A program made the translations under genes and the position numbers. The notes below the pieces were generated by a model. It was given only the letters and a program-made list of their open reading frames with translations. It was not told the DNA's origin and did not search any database. 64,000 bases of DNA from Chryseobacterium arachidis. Its GTDB lineage: Bacteria; Bacteroidota; Bacteroidia; Flavobacteriales; Weeksellaceae. The number at the start of each line of letters is the position of its first letter. Position 1 is the stretch's first letter. Positions 53,938-62,487 of the stretch are shown here, piece by piece. The DNA is taken from the NCBI RefSeq assembly GCF_900129245.1, contig NZ_FQUT01000011.1:62001-126000 (forward strand). Direction: 5' to 3'.

Positions 53938-54002
53938 CAAAGTTATCATCAAACCCATCCGAATAGGTAGCCCATTTTAGCTGAAAAATAGCACAGAAAT
54001 AC
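53938..54002 (-). promoter_or_regulatory. AraC-type tandem operator and -7 box, SDR gene
   Basis: TAACTTTG -7 box at 53938-53945. The operator 53977-54002 contains AGCTGAAAAAT and AGCACAGAAAT, 11 bp apart, beginning 32 bp upstream of the -7 box. Confidence 0.75.
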
Positions 54003-54029
54003 GTTTTGGAAAAAATTTCTCAATAAAAA

Positions 54030-54059
54030 AAGTCTTCCGAAAATACATCCGGAAGACTT
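54030..54059 (-). terminator. Intrinsic terminator after the carboxymuconolactone decarboxylase-like gene
   Basis: AAGTCTTCCG and CGGAAGACTT are perfect 10-bp arms with a T-run on the minus-strand side. It ends the 54666-54096 unit and separates it from the SDR operator just beyond. Confidence 0.8.
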
Positions 54060-54095
54060 CCACTTAAAACTAAATACTTATTATTAAAACACTTT

Positions 54096-54635
54096 TTAAA
54101 CAGCCTGTGCCAAAGGAAAATCAATAGGAATCTGAGTGTTGGCAAATACATAGTTGGTAAAGCTTCTCAGCGCCACCAAAGCTGTCAGTTCAATCAATGC
54201 TTTTTCGTCGTATCCGGCGTTGAAGAAATTTTCTAAAGCTCCGTTTCCTGCATTGCCTTTATTGTTCGCAATAGACTGAGCCAACTTAATCGCAGCGTCT
54301 AATTTTCCCTCTGAAAAACTTCCTTTTCTGATTTCCAGCGTATCATCTTCTGTAAAGCCTCTCATTTTCGCTAAAGTCGTGTGTGCCGCCAAACAGTAAT
54401 CACATTCGTTGACTTGTGAAACAATTAGATTAATAGCTTCTCTTTCTTTTGCGGTAAATGATGAATCGTGAGCCAGAGAAGCTTCAGTTTCCAACATCGA
54501 TTTTAAAGCGGATGATGAATAACCAATGGTTGCATACAAATTGGGAATTTTCCCCATTTTTTTCTCTACAGATTCTAAAATGCTCTGTGCACCAAAACTT
54601 AGCTGTTCTTTTTCAGGTACTGAAATTGTTTTCAT
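54096..54635 (-). CDS. Carboxymuconolactone decarboxylase/AhpD-like protein
   Basis: 179 residues, all-helical. The redox-type motif is Glu77-Cys78-Asp-Tyr-Cys81-x3-His85 (ECDYCLAAH), that is the CxxC...H of AhpD-like alkylhydroperoxidases. Such proteins reduce peroxides or handle lactones. It follows the uncharacterised gene at 54666-55400 by 30 bp and shares its operator-bearing promoter. Confidence 0.92.
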   Translation of the reverse strand: MKTISVPEKEQLSFGAQSILESVEKKMGKIPNLYATIGYSSSALKSMLETEASLAHDSSFTAKEREAINLIVSQVNECDYCLAAHTTLAKMRGFTEDDTLEIRKGSFSEGKLDAAIKLAQSIANNKGNAGNGALENFFNAGYDEKALIELTALVALRSFTNYVFANTQIPIDFPLAQAV

Positions 54636-54665
54636 TTTATGATTTTTAATGTTATTTTTTATAAT

Positions 54666-55400
54666 TTATTTTTCAAATTTTACATCCAGAATATCTATGG
54701 AAACCAGTACAAAATCTTTGTTGTAAGAGTTATCTTCATCATTCAGAACATAAATATTTCTTTTAGTTCCGGTTTTTATGCCTTCAAATTCTTTGTAGTC
54801 CTCAATAATCTGTGTTGCAGAAGAACCGCCCAACACTTCAGGCCAATAATCGTGGCGTTTTAAAAGTCCGTCTTCATTAAAATAAAAGAGCTGTCTTTTG
54901 CTGTGCGTAGCGAAACCATCGGGATAAATCACTTCTAATCTATCCAATATTTCACCGTTTTCATTCCAAAATCCAAGATGATTAATTTCCACTCCCGGAA
55001 CCAGAAAATTAAACGGAGCCGTTGCGTAATTCCAGGTTGCATAGCTGGAGAAATAAATAAGCTGAGCCTTTGTCCAAGGCGTTTCCACCGTATGGCCTTT
55101 AAAAGATTCTCTCGGGTTTTCCAAAGATTCTATAAGTTGTCCGTTTTCGTCAAATAACTGAACTTTTCCGGGTTCAAAAGATGAGGTATAATTTTCTTTA
55201 AAAATATTTTCCCATATGCTTTTCTGCTCTTTTAAGGAACCGATAAACAGTACATCGCTTAATGCATTTTCGTGTCCTTTCATTCCCCACACCGCGCCAC
55301 CGATTTGGGTATGGATTTTTACCGTCTGAAATTCCGCAGCACTTTTAATTCCGTGAGCGTTTAAAATTTTATTGACCAATGTTTGAGTTGAAGTTTCCAT
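54666..55400 (-). CDS. Uncharacterised protein, AraC-regulon member
   Basis: 244 residues, no signal peptide or membrane segment. It is rich in aromatic residues and beta-strands: AVWGMKGHENALSDVLF, SFEPGKVQLFDENGQL, YFSSYATWNYATAPFNF, QLFYFNEDGLLKRHDYWPEVLGG. I do not recognise the fold; the segment YFNEDGLLKRHDY recurs in plant and bacterial proteins of unknown function. It is the first gene of an operon with the CMD-like gene, and has the operator and TAACTTTG promoter, so it is part of the same stress or detoxification response. Function unknown. Confidence 0.75.
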   Translation of the reverse strand: METSTQTLVNKILNAHGIKSAAEFQTVKIHTQIGGAVWGMKGHENALSDVLFIGSLKEQKSIWENIFKENYTSSFEPGKVQLFDENGQLIESLENPRESFKGHTVETPWTKAQLIYFSSYATWNYATAPFNFLVPGVEINHLGFWNENGEILDRLEVIYPDGFATHSKRQLFYFNEDGLLKRHDYWPEVLGGSSATQIIEDYKEFEGIKTGTKRNIYVLNDEDNSYNKDFVLVSIDILDVKFEK

Positions 55401-55445
55401 TTTTTTAATTTTTAAGTATGATTAAATTGTTTCGTTTTGTTGATA

Positions 55446-55510
55446 CAAAGTTAAATCTGCTTCAAGCCTAAAGTGTAGTTCATTTCAGCGGAAGAATAGC
55501 ACAGAATTAC
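55446..55510 (-). promoter_or_regulatory. AraC-type tandem operator and -7 box, uncharacterised gene/CMD operon
   Basis: TAACTTTG at 55446-55453; operator 55485-55510 with AGCGGAAGAAT and AGCACAGAATT, 11 bp apart, beginning 32 bp from the -7 box. The site is almost base-for-base identical to that at 60742-60767. It lies between divergent genes and could also serve the plus-strand SDR. Confidence 0.75.
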
Positions 55511-55612
55511 CAACTGAAATCGTAGAAATGTATAAGACATTCCGTAAAATCGACAAGCGATTCGTCTTTGCTTATTGGAACTTTGTCTAAGAAATTCTAA
55601 AACAAATTCATT

Positions 55613-56416
55613 ATGAAAAATACAGTATTCATCACCGGTGCGTCATCGGGATTGGGAAAAGCAAGCGCTAAATTATTTCAGCAAAGCGGATGGAATGTCA
55701 TCGCCGCAATGCGTTCGCCGGAAAACGAAAAAGAACTGAATCTTCTTGAAAATGTTCTGTTGGTAAAACTGGATGTCACCAATCCACAGCAAATTCAGGA
55801 AGCGATAACACAAGGAACAGAAACATTTGGCTCACTCGATGTTCTGTTAAACAGCGCAGGCTACGGATTGATGGGCGTTTTCGAATCTTCAAATCCTGAA
55901 CAAATTCAGAAACAGTTTGAAGTCAATGTTTTTGGTCTGATGAATGTTACCAAAACCGTTTTGCCGATAATGCGAACCCAGAAAAAAGGAACCATCATTA
56001 ATATTTCTTCGTTCGGAGGAATTACAGCGGGACCGTTTGCAAGTTTGTACAACAGCTCGAAATTTGCGGTGGAGGGATTTTCCGAAGCATTGCATTTTGA
56101 AGTTTCTCCATTTGGAATTAATGTGAAAATTGTAGAGCCAGGAAGCATTGCTACTAATTTCAGAAGCGGAATCGAGATAATTCAAAATACGATTGAAGAA
56201 TACAACACGGAATTGGCAGCATTTATCCCAAAATTCACCAAACGGACAGAACATCTTCCGAAAGCAAGCGCAGAAGAAGTTGCTGCAACTATTTTCGGCG
56301 CTGCAACCGACCGGCTTTCCAAATTAAGATATGTGATTGGCGAAGATGCGCAGTTTTACATTGATTTGAAAAATAAAAATTCTGAGGAAGATTTTCTGAA
56401 ACTGATGCAGAATTAA
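55613..56416 (+). CDS. SDR-family oxidoreductase
   Basis: 267 residues with TGASSGLGKASAKLFQQSGW, NSAGYGLMG and ISSFGGITAGPF...YNSSKFAVEG; the triad is complete. It is less similar to the SDRs at 53082 and 59839 than they are to each other. It is divergent from the uncharacterised gene at 54666 and lies upstream of an AraC gene on the same strand. A regulator role for that AraC protein on this gene is plausible. Confidence 0.92.
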   Translation: MKNTVFITGASSGLGKASAKLFQQSGWNVIAAMRSPENEKELNLLENVLLVKLDVTNPQQIQEAITQGTETFGSLDVLLNSAGYGLMGVFESSNPEQIQKQFEVNVFGLMNVTKTVLPIMRTQKKGTIINISSFGGITAGPFASLYNSSKFAVEGFSEALHFEVSPFGINVKIVEPGSIATNFRSGIEIIQNTIEEYNTELAAFIPKFTKRTEHLPKASAEEVAATIFGAATDRLSKLRYVIGEDAQFYIDLKNKNSEEDFLKLMQN

Positions 56417-56432
56417 TCATTGTATTTTAAAC

Positions 56433-56565
56433 TGCAAAAGTCACAAAAGATTTTAATATTGAATAAGCTTTAAAAAGCTAACAAAACTTTAATAAAGTAA
56501 ATCAATCATAACATTTTGTAAACTTTTGAATTCCCTTTTCAAACATTTCTTTTGAGACTTTTGCG
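56433..56565. repeat. MITE-like element bounded by inverted repeats
   Basis: TGCAAAAGTCACAAAAGA (56433-56450) and its inverse TCTTTTGAGACTTTTGCG (56548-56565) are 18-bp arms with two mismatches. Interior about 100 bp, non-coding. A related element lies at 60825-60989. Confidence 0.6.
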
Positions 56566-56619
56566 GCAAAAAATGTACTGTAATGAATATTATCTTTAAA
56601 TTTAACTAAAATCAGAAAA

Positions 56620-57537
56620 ATGTCAGAAGCTTTTATTTCCATAAAATCTGTTGCAGACCTTCATCGTTTTTACAATTACGGAAATCCAAAACATCCTTTG
56701 ATTACGGTGATTGATCTGAAAAACGTAAGCCGATCCGACGAAAATTTCGCAGACTATCTGTACACCCTTGATTTGTACACGATTGTTTACAAAAAATTTA
56801 AAGGAAGTTTAAAATACGGCCGTTCAAATTATGATTTTCAGGAAGGAACTTTGATGTTTACCGCTCCGAATCAGGTGATGAGTCCGAGTGCAGATACAGA
56901 GATTGAGGAAGGTTGGTTTCTGGCATTTCATCCTGATTTTATTTCCGGTTCAGATTTAGGCAAAAAAATTCAGAAATACAGCTTTTTCCAATACGAAAAT
57001 AATGAGGCTCTTCACATTTCGGAAGATGAAAAAATTTTGCTTGATGAGGTTATTGTAAGAATTAAAAAAGAATATTCCCAGAATATCGACCGTCATACGC
57101 AGGGATTGATTTTAAATCAGATTGAAATGCTTTTGAATTACTCCGACCGATTTTATGACCGACAGTTTTTTACCCGCAACAAAACAGGAAACGATATAAC
57201 ACAACGTTTTGAAAGTCTCCTTAATGATTTTTTTAATGATGACCATCTGATAGAAAAAGGAATTCCCGAAGTAAAATATTTTGCCGAAAAACTGAATCTT
57301 TCTTCCAACTATTTATCAGATTTGCTCAGTAAATTCACAGGCAAAACGACGATAGAACACATCCATCTGAAGCTGGTCGACAAGGCAAAAAACATCCTTT
57401 TGGGAACGACAAAACCGGTAAGCGAAATTGCATATGAACTCGGTTTTGAGCATCCCTCTCATTTTACCAAAATTTTTAAAACTAAAGCCGGAATTTCTCC
57501 GTTACACTTCAGAAAACAGTTTCCTGAGCAAAATTGA
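56620..57537 (+). CDS. AraC-family transcriptional regulator
   Basis: 305 residues. N-terminal cupin-like domain beginning ADLHRFYNYGNPKHPLITVIDL; double helix-turn-helix with LNLSSNYLSDLLSKFTGKTTIEHIH and VSEIAYELGFEHPSHFTKIFKTKAGISPLHFR. By eye it is closest to the regulator at 35875-36792 (both share FHPDL/FHPDF, KKYEFFDY/KKIQKYSFFQY). It is transcribed towards, and ends 11 bp from, the convergent AraC gene at 57549-58457. Confidence 0.93.
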   Translation: MSEAFISIKSVADLHRFYNYGNPKHPLITVIDLKNVSRSDENFADYLYTLDLYTIVYKKFKGSLKYGRSNYDFQEGTLMFTAPNQVMSPSADTEIEEGWFLAFHPDFISGSDLGKKIQKYSFFQYENNEALHISEDEKILLDEVIVRIKKEYSQNIDRHTQGLILNQIEMLLNYSDRFYDRQFFTRNKTGNDITQRFESLLNDFFNDDHLIEKGIPEVKYFAEKLNLSSNYLSDLLSKFTGKTTIEHIHLKLVDKAKNILLGTTKPVSEIAYELGFEHPSHFTKIFKTKAGISPLHFRKQFPEQN

Positions 57538-57548
57538 AACATTTAAAA

Positions 57549-58457
57549 TTACTTAACCGCTTCTTTTTTATACTGAACAGGCGTTACTCCCACCACTTTT
57601 TTGAATAATCGGGTAAAGTAAGACGGACTTTCGAAGCCTAAATCGTAGGCAATTCCTGCGACATTGCTTTCTGAGCTCAATAAGAGATTTTTTGCTTCTT
57701 TAATTAAGTAAATGTGAACGTGCTCCAATGCCGTTTTTCCGGTTTCCTGTTTCAAAATATCGCTGAGATAACGAGGAGAAACAGCTAATTCATTCGCCAT
57801 AAAATTGACGGTAGGCAAACCATCTTCCACGTGTTTGTTTTTCTTAAAATAATTATCTAAAACCGTAATGAATTTTTTAACCATTGTTCCGGAAACGTTG
57901 GAACTTCGATCTATGAACTGTCTTTTGTAAAAACGGTCAGAATATTTTAAAATAGAATCAATATGCGAAAGAATAATTTCTCGGCTGAACTCGTCAGAAT
58001 TTTCTTCATACTCTCTTCTGATTTTCTCGTAAAGTTCCCACATAATCACTTCTTCCGAAGGCGAAATATGAAGGGCTTCATTGATTTCATATTCAAAATA
58101 GCCGTACTTTTTGATCTGTTCATTCAACGGATGTCCCGACAGATAATCTTCGTGGAAAAACATTACAAAACCCTTTTCGGCAAACTGTACATTTTGCACC
58201 TCAATAATCTGTCTGGGCTTCATAAAAACGGCGGAACCGTTGTTGTGATCGTACTTGGTCTTTCCATACAACACGTAACCGGATTTGATCTTCTTTAAAC
58301 CAATCATATAAAAATCTCCGGTAAAACGGTCTTCACCAACAGAATACGTCATCAGTTCTTTGCAGGTCATCAAACTCAAAAGAGGATTTTTCGGAGGTTC
58401 GAAACCGCTTTTCTCGTGAAGTTCAGTGATGCTTTTATAGTGATTGATTTTTTCCAT
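57549..58457 (-). CDS. AraC-family transcriptional regulator
   Basis: 302 residues, with the cupin-like part starting TELHEKSGFEPPKNPLLSLM and an HTH part with LAVSPRYLSDILKQETGKTALEHVH and VAGIAYDLGFESPSYFTRLFKKVVGVTPVQYK. It is a paralogue of the regulator at 51165-52055 (shared KYDHNNGSAVFMKPRQIIEVQN-type segment). Convergent with the AraC gene at 56620-57537. It is preceded on its own strand by the broken MFS gene, 57 bp upstream. Confidence 0.93.
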   Translation of the reverse strand: MEKINHYKSITELHEKSGFEPPKNPLLSLMTCKELMTYSVGEDRFTGDFYMIGLKKIKSGYVLYGKTKYDHNNGSAVFMKPRQIIEVQNVQFAEKGFVMFFHEDYLSGHPLNEQIKKYGYFEYEINEALHISPSEEVIMWELYEKIRREYEENSDEFSREIILSHIDSILKYSDRFYKRQFIDRSSNVSGTMVKKFITVLDNYFKKNKHVEDGLPTVNFMANELAVSPRYLSDILKQETGKTALEHVHIYLIKEAKNLLLSSESNVAGIAYDLGFESPSYFTRLFKKVVGVTPVQYKKEAVK

Positions 58458-58514
58458 ATTTATTGGGGTTAGAAGTTTTAAGTATGATCAAATTTAGTAA
58501 ATAAAAAGGAGCTT

Positions 58515-59740
58515 TTATATCTTGGATTTTATAAGATGAGAGGGAATTTCTGTATTGCTGGCAATTGCTTTTCTAAATAGTAAAATAACTATAAACAATG
58601 TTACCACAATAATAAAATTAACCAGCGAAAATGTCTGAATATCTTTAATTTCAAATAAATTGATTAATCCGTAACCTGCAACTGAGCTTACCACATACAC
58701 ACCACCGCCCGTCAAACCGCTTGCAATACCCGCATTTGTCGTGAATCTCTGCAAACTGTACGCATAAACATTGTTGAAAATGAAACCCGATAAAAGATGT
58801 AGTGATAAAGTGAATCCCATTAAAAATACCAATCCGTCATACTTTGAAGTAACGGCAAACATTGCAAAAACGATGATTAACTGCAAAATAATTGCAGCAT
58901 TTATTTTTGCGAAAAGTCCTTTTTTAATCATTAATTTAGAAATAATTCCGCCACTCATCAGAGCAATTCCTGAAGCCAACGAGCTGTATCCTGTAACAAC
59001 AGGTGAAAATCCGTATACTTTTTCGATGATAAACGGGCTTACCATTCCATAAATCACAAGAAGTGAATAACTTAAACCAATAATTATTAATCCCAAATAA
59101 AAATCAGGCGTTCCCAGCATTTTTCTGTAGACTGCTGTGATTTCTTTTCTTTTAAATACCTGAAAATTCTGTAGAGATTCTCCTGTAAACCGAAGTTCAA
59201 ACAATAAAATGATGACGGTAAGAATTCCCAAGAGATAAAAATTGGACTGCCATCCGAAAAGCACCTGCAAGTAACCTCCGATAAATGGCGCAACAATGGG
59301 TGCAGTTGCCCAGACAATCGAAAAAAGACTGGTGTAGTGTTTCAGTTTTTCACCTTTGTAGAGGTCAACAAAAAAAGCTCTTTTCCCTACGATAATTAAT
59401 GAAACCGTGATTCCCTGAACGATTCTCATTAAATAAATCACATAAATTTCCGGAACTAAAGCAATAATAAAACTTGCCAAAGAAAAGGTAATCAATGCAA
59501 AAATATTGATTCTGTACCTTCCAAAACTGTCAAGGATACTTCCGATAAAAAGCTGCTGAATCCCGAACTTACCATAAATAAAAGCAACGAAATCTGCACT
59601 TTTTCAACCGGAACATTCAGATCTTCTGCCATCGCCGGAAGTGACGGAATGTAAATATCCGTTGTCAATCCACCCAACGGAATGAGTATAAATGCCAGCA
59701 ATGTACTGATGTATAAATATTTTGTATTTTGAAATTTCAT
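58515..59740 (-). pseudogene. Bcr/CflA-type MFS drug transporter, frameshifted
   Basis: The start is ATG at 59740 (MKFQNTKYLYISTL). The frame runs into SSGFSSFL and ends early; the family-like continuation SSGIQQLF...GSILDSFGRYRIN lies in another frame and continues to 58515. The change of frame is in the GGG run at 59562-59564 (plus-strand CCC), consistent with loss of one base. Joined, the protein would have about 408 residues and 12 membrane helices (TTDIYIPSLPAM, then RIVQG in the fourth helix region). It is probably a recent mutation, since nothing else is damaged, or a sequencing error. Fully functional multidrug transporters of this family export diverse compounds. Confidence 0.85.
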
Positions 59741-59788
59741 CGTGATAATTGATTTTATGTGGAAAACCCTTACATTTTTAAACAAAAA

Positions 59789-59819
59789 AAGTAAATCCAA
59801 TCTTAAGTCGGATTTACTT
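59789..59819 (-). terminator. Strong intrinsic terminator after the SDR gene
   Basis: AAGTAAATCC (59789-59798) and GGATTTACTT (59810-59819) are perfect 10-bp arms, with seven T on the minus-strand 3' side. It ends the SDR gene at 59839-60660. Confidence 0.85.
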
Positions 59820-59838
59820 AATTTTTCACGTTTTTAAA

Positions 59839-60660
59839 TTATCCGTGCGCAGCTTCGGAAACCTCTTTCCAATCGTTCCAGACCTGAAGTTTTTCTGCAT
59901 ACACTCTTTCCGTTTTTCTCAATCCTACTTTTCCTAAGAATAAACGAAGTGGTGGATTTTCACTGTCTATTAATTTCAAAATCGCAGGAACCGTTGCTTC
60001 CGGTTTTCCGTAATCTTCCGGCAATAAACCTTCTGCTTCTCCCAAACTTGATTTCAAAGCATCGTAGGCCGGAATGGCATCGCCGTGAACGGCTGAACTT
60101 CCACCGAAATCGGTTGTATATCCGTTGGGCTCAATCATCGTTACATTAATTCCGAACGGTTTTACTTCTGTTGCTAAAGCTTCGCTGAAGCCTTCCACTG
60201 CAAATTTTGTCGCATTATAAATTCCTAAAGTCGGCAAACTCCAAACACCTAAAACACTTGATAGCTGAATCACGTGACCGCTTCCCTGCGCTCTGAAAAT
60301 CGGCAAAGCCGCCTGAGTAACCCAAAGAGTCCCGAAAACATTGGCTTCAAAAACATCTTTTGTAACTTTCTCACCCACTTCTTCCACCGCTCCGAAAACA
60401 CCGTAGCCGGCATTATTAATTACAACATCCAGATTTCCAAAATGATTCTTCGCTTCATTTACCGCTTCAAAAACCGCTTTTCTGTTTGTAATATCTAAAG
60501 AGATAGGAAGGAAAGAGTCAGGATATTGTTCTGCCAAATCTTTGTAAGCCTCAATATTTCTTGATGTTGCGGCTACTTTATCTCCTCTTTTAAGGAAAGC
60601 TTCTGTCCAAAGTTTTCCGAATCCTCTTGATGCTCCTGTGATAAAAATTGTCTTTTCCAT
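59839..60660 (-). CDS. SDR-family oxidoreductase
   Basis: 273 residues; TGASRGFGKLWTEAFLKRGDKVAATSRN, NNAGYGVFG, and SSVLGVWS...YNATKFAVEG. It is a close paralogue of the SDR at 53082-53906 and shares its operator type. It forms a transcript of its own with a strong terminator after it. Substrate unknown. Confidence 0.92.
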   Translation of the reverse strand: MEKTIFITGASRGFGKLWTEAFLKRGDKVAATSRNIEAYKDLAEQYPDSFLPISLDITNRKAVFEAVNEAKNHFGNLDVVINNAGYGVFGAVEEVGEKVTKDVFEANVFGTLWVTQAALPIFRAQGSGHVIQLSSVLGVWSLPTLGIYNATKFAVEGFSEALATEVKPFGINVTMIEPNGYTTDFGGSSAVHGDAIPAYDALKSSLGEAEGLLPEDYGKPEATVPAILKLIDSENPPLRLFLGKVGLRKTERVYAEKLQVWNDWKEVSEAAHG

Positions 60661-60702
60661 TTTTAAAAATTTTAATTGTTTTGTTTTTTAATTTTGATAA
60701 GA

Positions 60703-60767
60703 CAAAGTTATCTCGCATCGGAGCCAAACCTGTAGCTCAAATCAGCGGAAGAATAGCACAGAATTAC
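60703..60767 (-). promoter_or_regulatory. AraC-type tandem operator and -7 box, SDR gene
   Basis: TAACTTTG at 60703-60710; operator 60742-60767 with AGCGGAAGAAT and AGCACAGAATT, 11 bp apart, beginning 32 bp from the -7 box. Confidence 0.75.
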
Positions 60768-60824
60768 GGAAGCTTTATGGCTTGTTTAAATTAAATATTT
60801 AATAAGTCTGTTTAAACTTTTTGT

Positions 60825-60989
60825 TTAACCACAAAAGTATCAAAAGATAAGCTAAACTTTTATTTAAAGTTGGTGACTCTAAAAGAGAAAGATCACAATA
60901 GTTTAAAAAAATCTTCGATTTTTATTCTTTTGAGAACTTTAAATATTCTACTCACTGCCGTAATGATCTTTTGTGACTTTTGCGGTTAA
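60825..60989. repeat. MITE-like element bounded by inverted repeats, second copy
   Basis: TTAACCACAAAAGTATCAAAAGAT (24 bp, 60825-60848; 3 mismatches) is inverted at 60966-60989 (ATCTTTTGTGACTTTTGC then GGTTAA). The interior, about 115 bp, is non-coding. This makes up most of the gap 60661-61012 after the operator. Confidence 0.6.
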
Positions 60990-61012
60990 TTCTGAAATCA
61001 GTTTAAATAAGT

Positions 61013-61579
61013 TTATATATGATTTCTAAGATGTTCCTCAAAAGAAACCAGTTCCTGTTCAATATTCGGATTTTTGAAAACATCATAAAAAGCAAACGTC
61101 GGTAATGGCTGAACGCCCACAAACTGAAGTGTCGCTGTGAAAGGTCTGATAAATTCTTCCATCGAAAAACTTTCAAGCAGCTGACCTTCATTTCCAAAAG
61201 TTTCTTCGGGAGCATTCCAGGTATTCACAATGATTCCTTTAGATTTCAGAAGACCGCCAGTTCCGTAGTTTCTGCCACTATTCCTGCCGTCTCCGGCATA
61301 GATTTTTCCATAGCCGCTCATCAGAACTTTATCGATATAATCTTTTGTTTTGGCAGGCATTCCAAACCAGTTGACCGGGAAATGAAACAGGATGACATCA
61401 GCATTTACCCATTTTTCGATTTCCTGTGGAATTTCGTAGCCATTATCAATGACTGTTTCCAGAATTTCGTATCCTTTTACGTTGAAAGCCTGTTTACTTT
61501 TCTCAAAAATGGTTTTGTTAAGATTTCCTTCTGCAATTTGCGGCCATTTGATGTGCCCGTTGATGATTAATGCTTTCAT
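61013..61579 (-). CDS. NAD(P)H-dependent quinone reductase (MdaB-like flavodoxin fold)
   Basis: From the ATG at 61579 the protein has 188 residues; an upstream in-frame ATG at 61621 lies inside the preceding gene and is less likely. Flavin-binding blocks of the family: IINGHIKWP, FHFPVNWFGMPAKTKDYIDKVL, YGTGGLLKSKG and TWNAPEETFG. MdaB-type enzymes reduce quinones by two electrons and protect against electrophiles and oxidants. It begins 4 bp after the enoyl-CoA hydratase-like stop and is co-transcribed with it. Confidence 0.9.
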   Translation of the reverse strand: MKALIINGHIKWPQIAEGNLNKTIFEKSKQAFNVKGYEILETVIDNGYEIPQEIEKWVNADVILFHFPVNWFGMPAKTKDYIDKVLMSGYGKIYAGDGRNSGRNYGTGGLLKSKGIIVNTWNAPEETFGNEGQLLESFSMEEFIRPFTATLQFVGVQPLPTFAFYDVFKNPNIEQELVSFEEHLRNHI

Positions 61580-61583
61580 TGAA

Positions 61584-62387
61584 TTATAAATATTTTCCAA
61601 GGTTAAGTTCAACATCGCCATAGGTTTGTAATCCCTGGTCTAATAGTTTTTTAATTCTGGTTCTTGCTTCAGGTTCTGTTAATGATGCGAAGAAGGCTAT
61701 CTGCGTTTCCATAATATGTTCATTTTGTGGAATAATTACCCTTTCGTTCATCGTTGCCTTTATTTTCTTGATGATTTTCAAATCAAATGAGTCGATTCTT
61801 CTGGCTAAATTTTCTACGAATGCATCCAGTTCATTATCCGGAAACGCTCGATTGACCCAACCATAATCAGCGGCAGTTTGTGCATCATAATCGTCACCAC
61901 TCAAAATAATTTCCAAAGCCCTTGCCTTTCCTGTCAATAAATGGAGACGTTCCAGTCCGCCGCCACCTGGAAAAGAACCGATTCCGATTTCGGGTTGTGC
62001 AAAAACGGCTTTTTCCTTGCTTGCAAAACGCATATCGAAAGCCTGGATAAACTCGCTTCCCAAGCCTCTCGCTCTTCCTCTGATCGATGCAATGCTTACA
62101 AACGGAGCCTGTTCGAGACGTTTGGCAATATCGGGCCAAGATTTTGAAAGCCCTGTTTTTCCCTCACCCTTTGGAAAATCAAAAATATTAACCAATTCTG
62201 CGTGAGCAACATAAAAATCCGGGTTGGAACTTTCAAAAACCACTACTTTCAAATTTTCGTTGGCTTCCAATTCATCCATTAATGTTCTTAACTGAACCGA
62301 AAATTCAGGATCGAATACATTTACGGGAGGATGATTGATGGCTACTTTCCAATAGCTTTCTGTTATTTTTTGTGTTGTAAAAATCAT
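61584..62387 (-). CDS. Enoyl-CoA hydratase/isomerase family protein
   Basis: 267 residues, crotonase fold. The oxyanion-hole segments are visible: SIRGRARGLGSEFIQAFDMRFAS and EIGIGSFPGGGGLERLHLL. The usual catalytic Glu of enoyl-CoA hydratases in the second segment is replaced by a glycine-rich stretch, so the reaction may differ (isomerase or hydrolase). It has an operon partner in the MdaB-like reductase. Confidence 0.85.
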   Translation of the reverse strand: MIFTTQKITESYWKVAINHPPVNVFDPEFSVQLRTLMDELEANENLKVVVFESSNPDFYVAHAELVNIFDFPKGEGKTGLSKSWPDIAKRLEQAPFVSIASIRGRARGLGSEFIQAFDMRFASKEKAVFAQPEIGIGSFPGGGGLERLHLLTGKARALEIILSGDDYDAQTAADYGWVNRAFPDNELDAFVENLARRIDSFDLKIIKKIKATMNERVIIPQNEHIMETQIAFFASLTEPEARTRIKKLLDQGLQTYGDVELNLGKYL

Positions 62388-62437
62388 AGTAATACTTTTA
62401 ATTGATGTAAATCTTAGACATAACTTTTTTGTCTGTT

Positions 62438-62478
62438 CAAAATTAATTGCACAAATGCTGGATTTTTAACACAAATCG
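62438..62478 (-). promoter_or_regulatory. Promoter and partial AraC-type site upstream of the enoyl-CoA hydratase-like gene
   Basis: TAATTTTG (62438-62445) is a consensus -7 box. GATTTTTAACACAAATCGGG (from 62461) is nearly the same as the block at 39001-39019 but lacks the tandem AGC words at the usual distance. A weaker regulon site, possibly dead. Confidence 0.4.
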
Positions 62479-62487
62479 GGGAATATC

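Noticed and set aside
61580..61621. Upstream start of the MdaB-like reductase
   Set aside because: It lies inside the preceding gene; the ATG at 61579 fits the family N-terminus (MKALIINGH).
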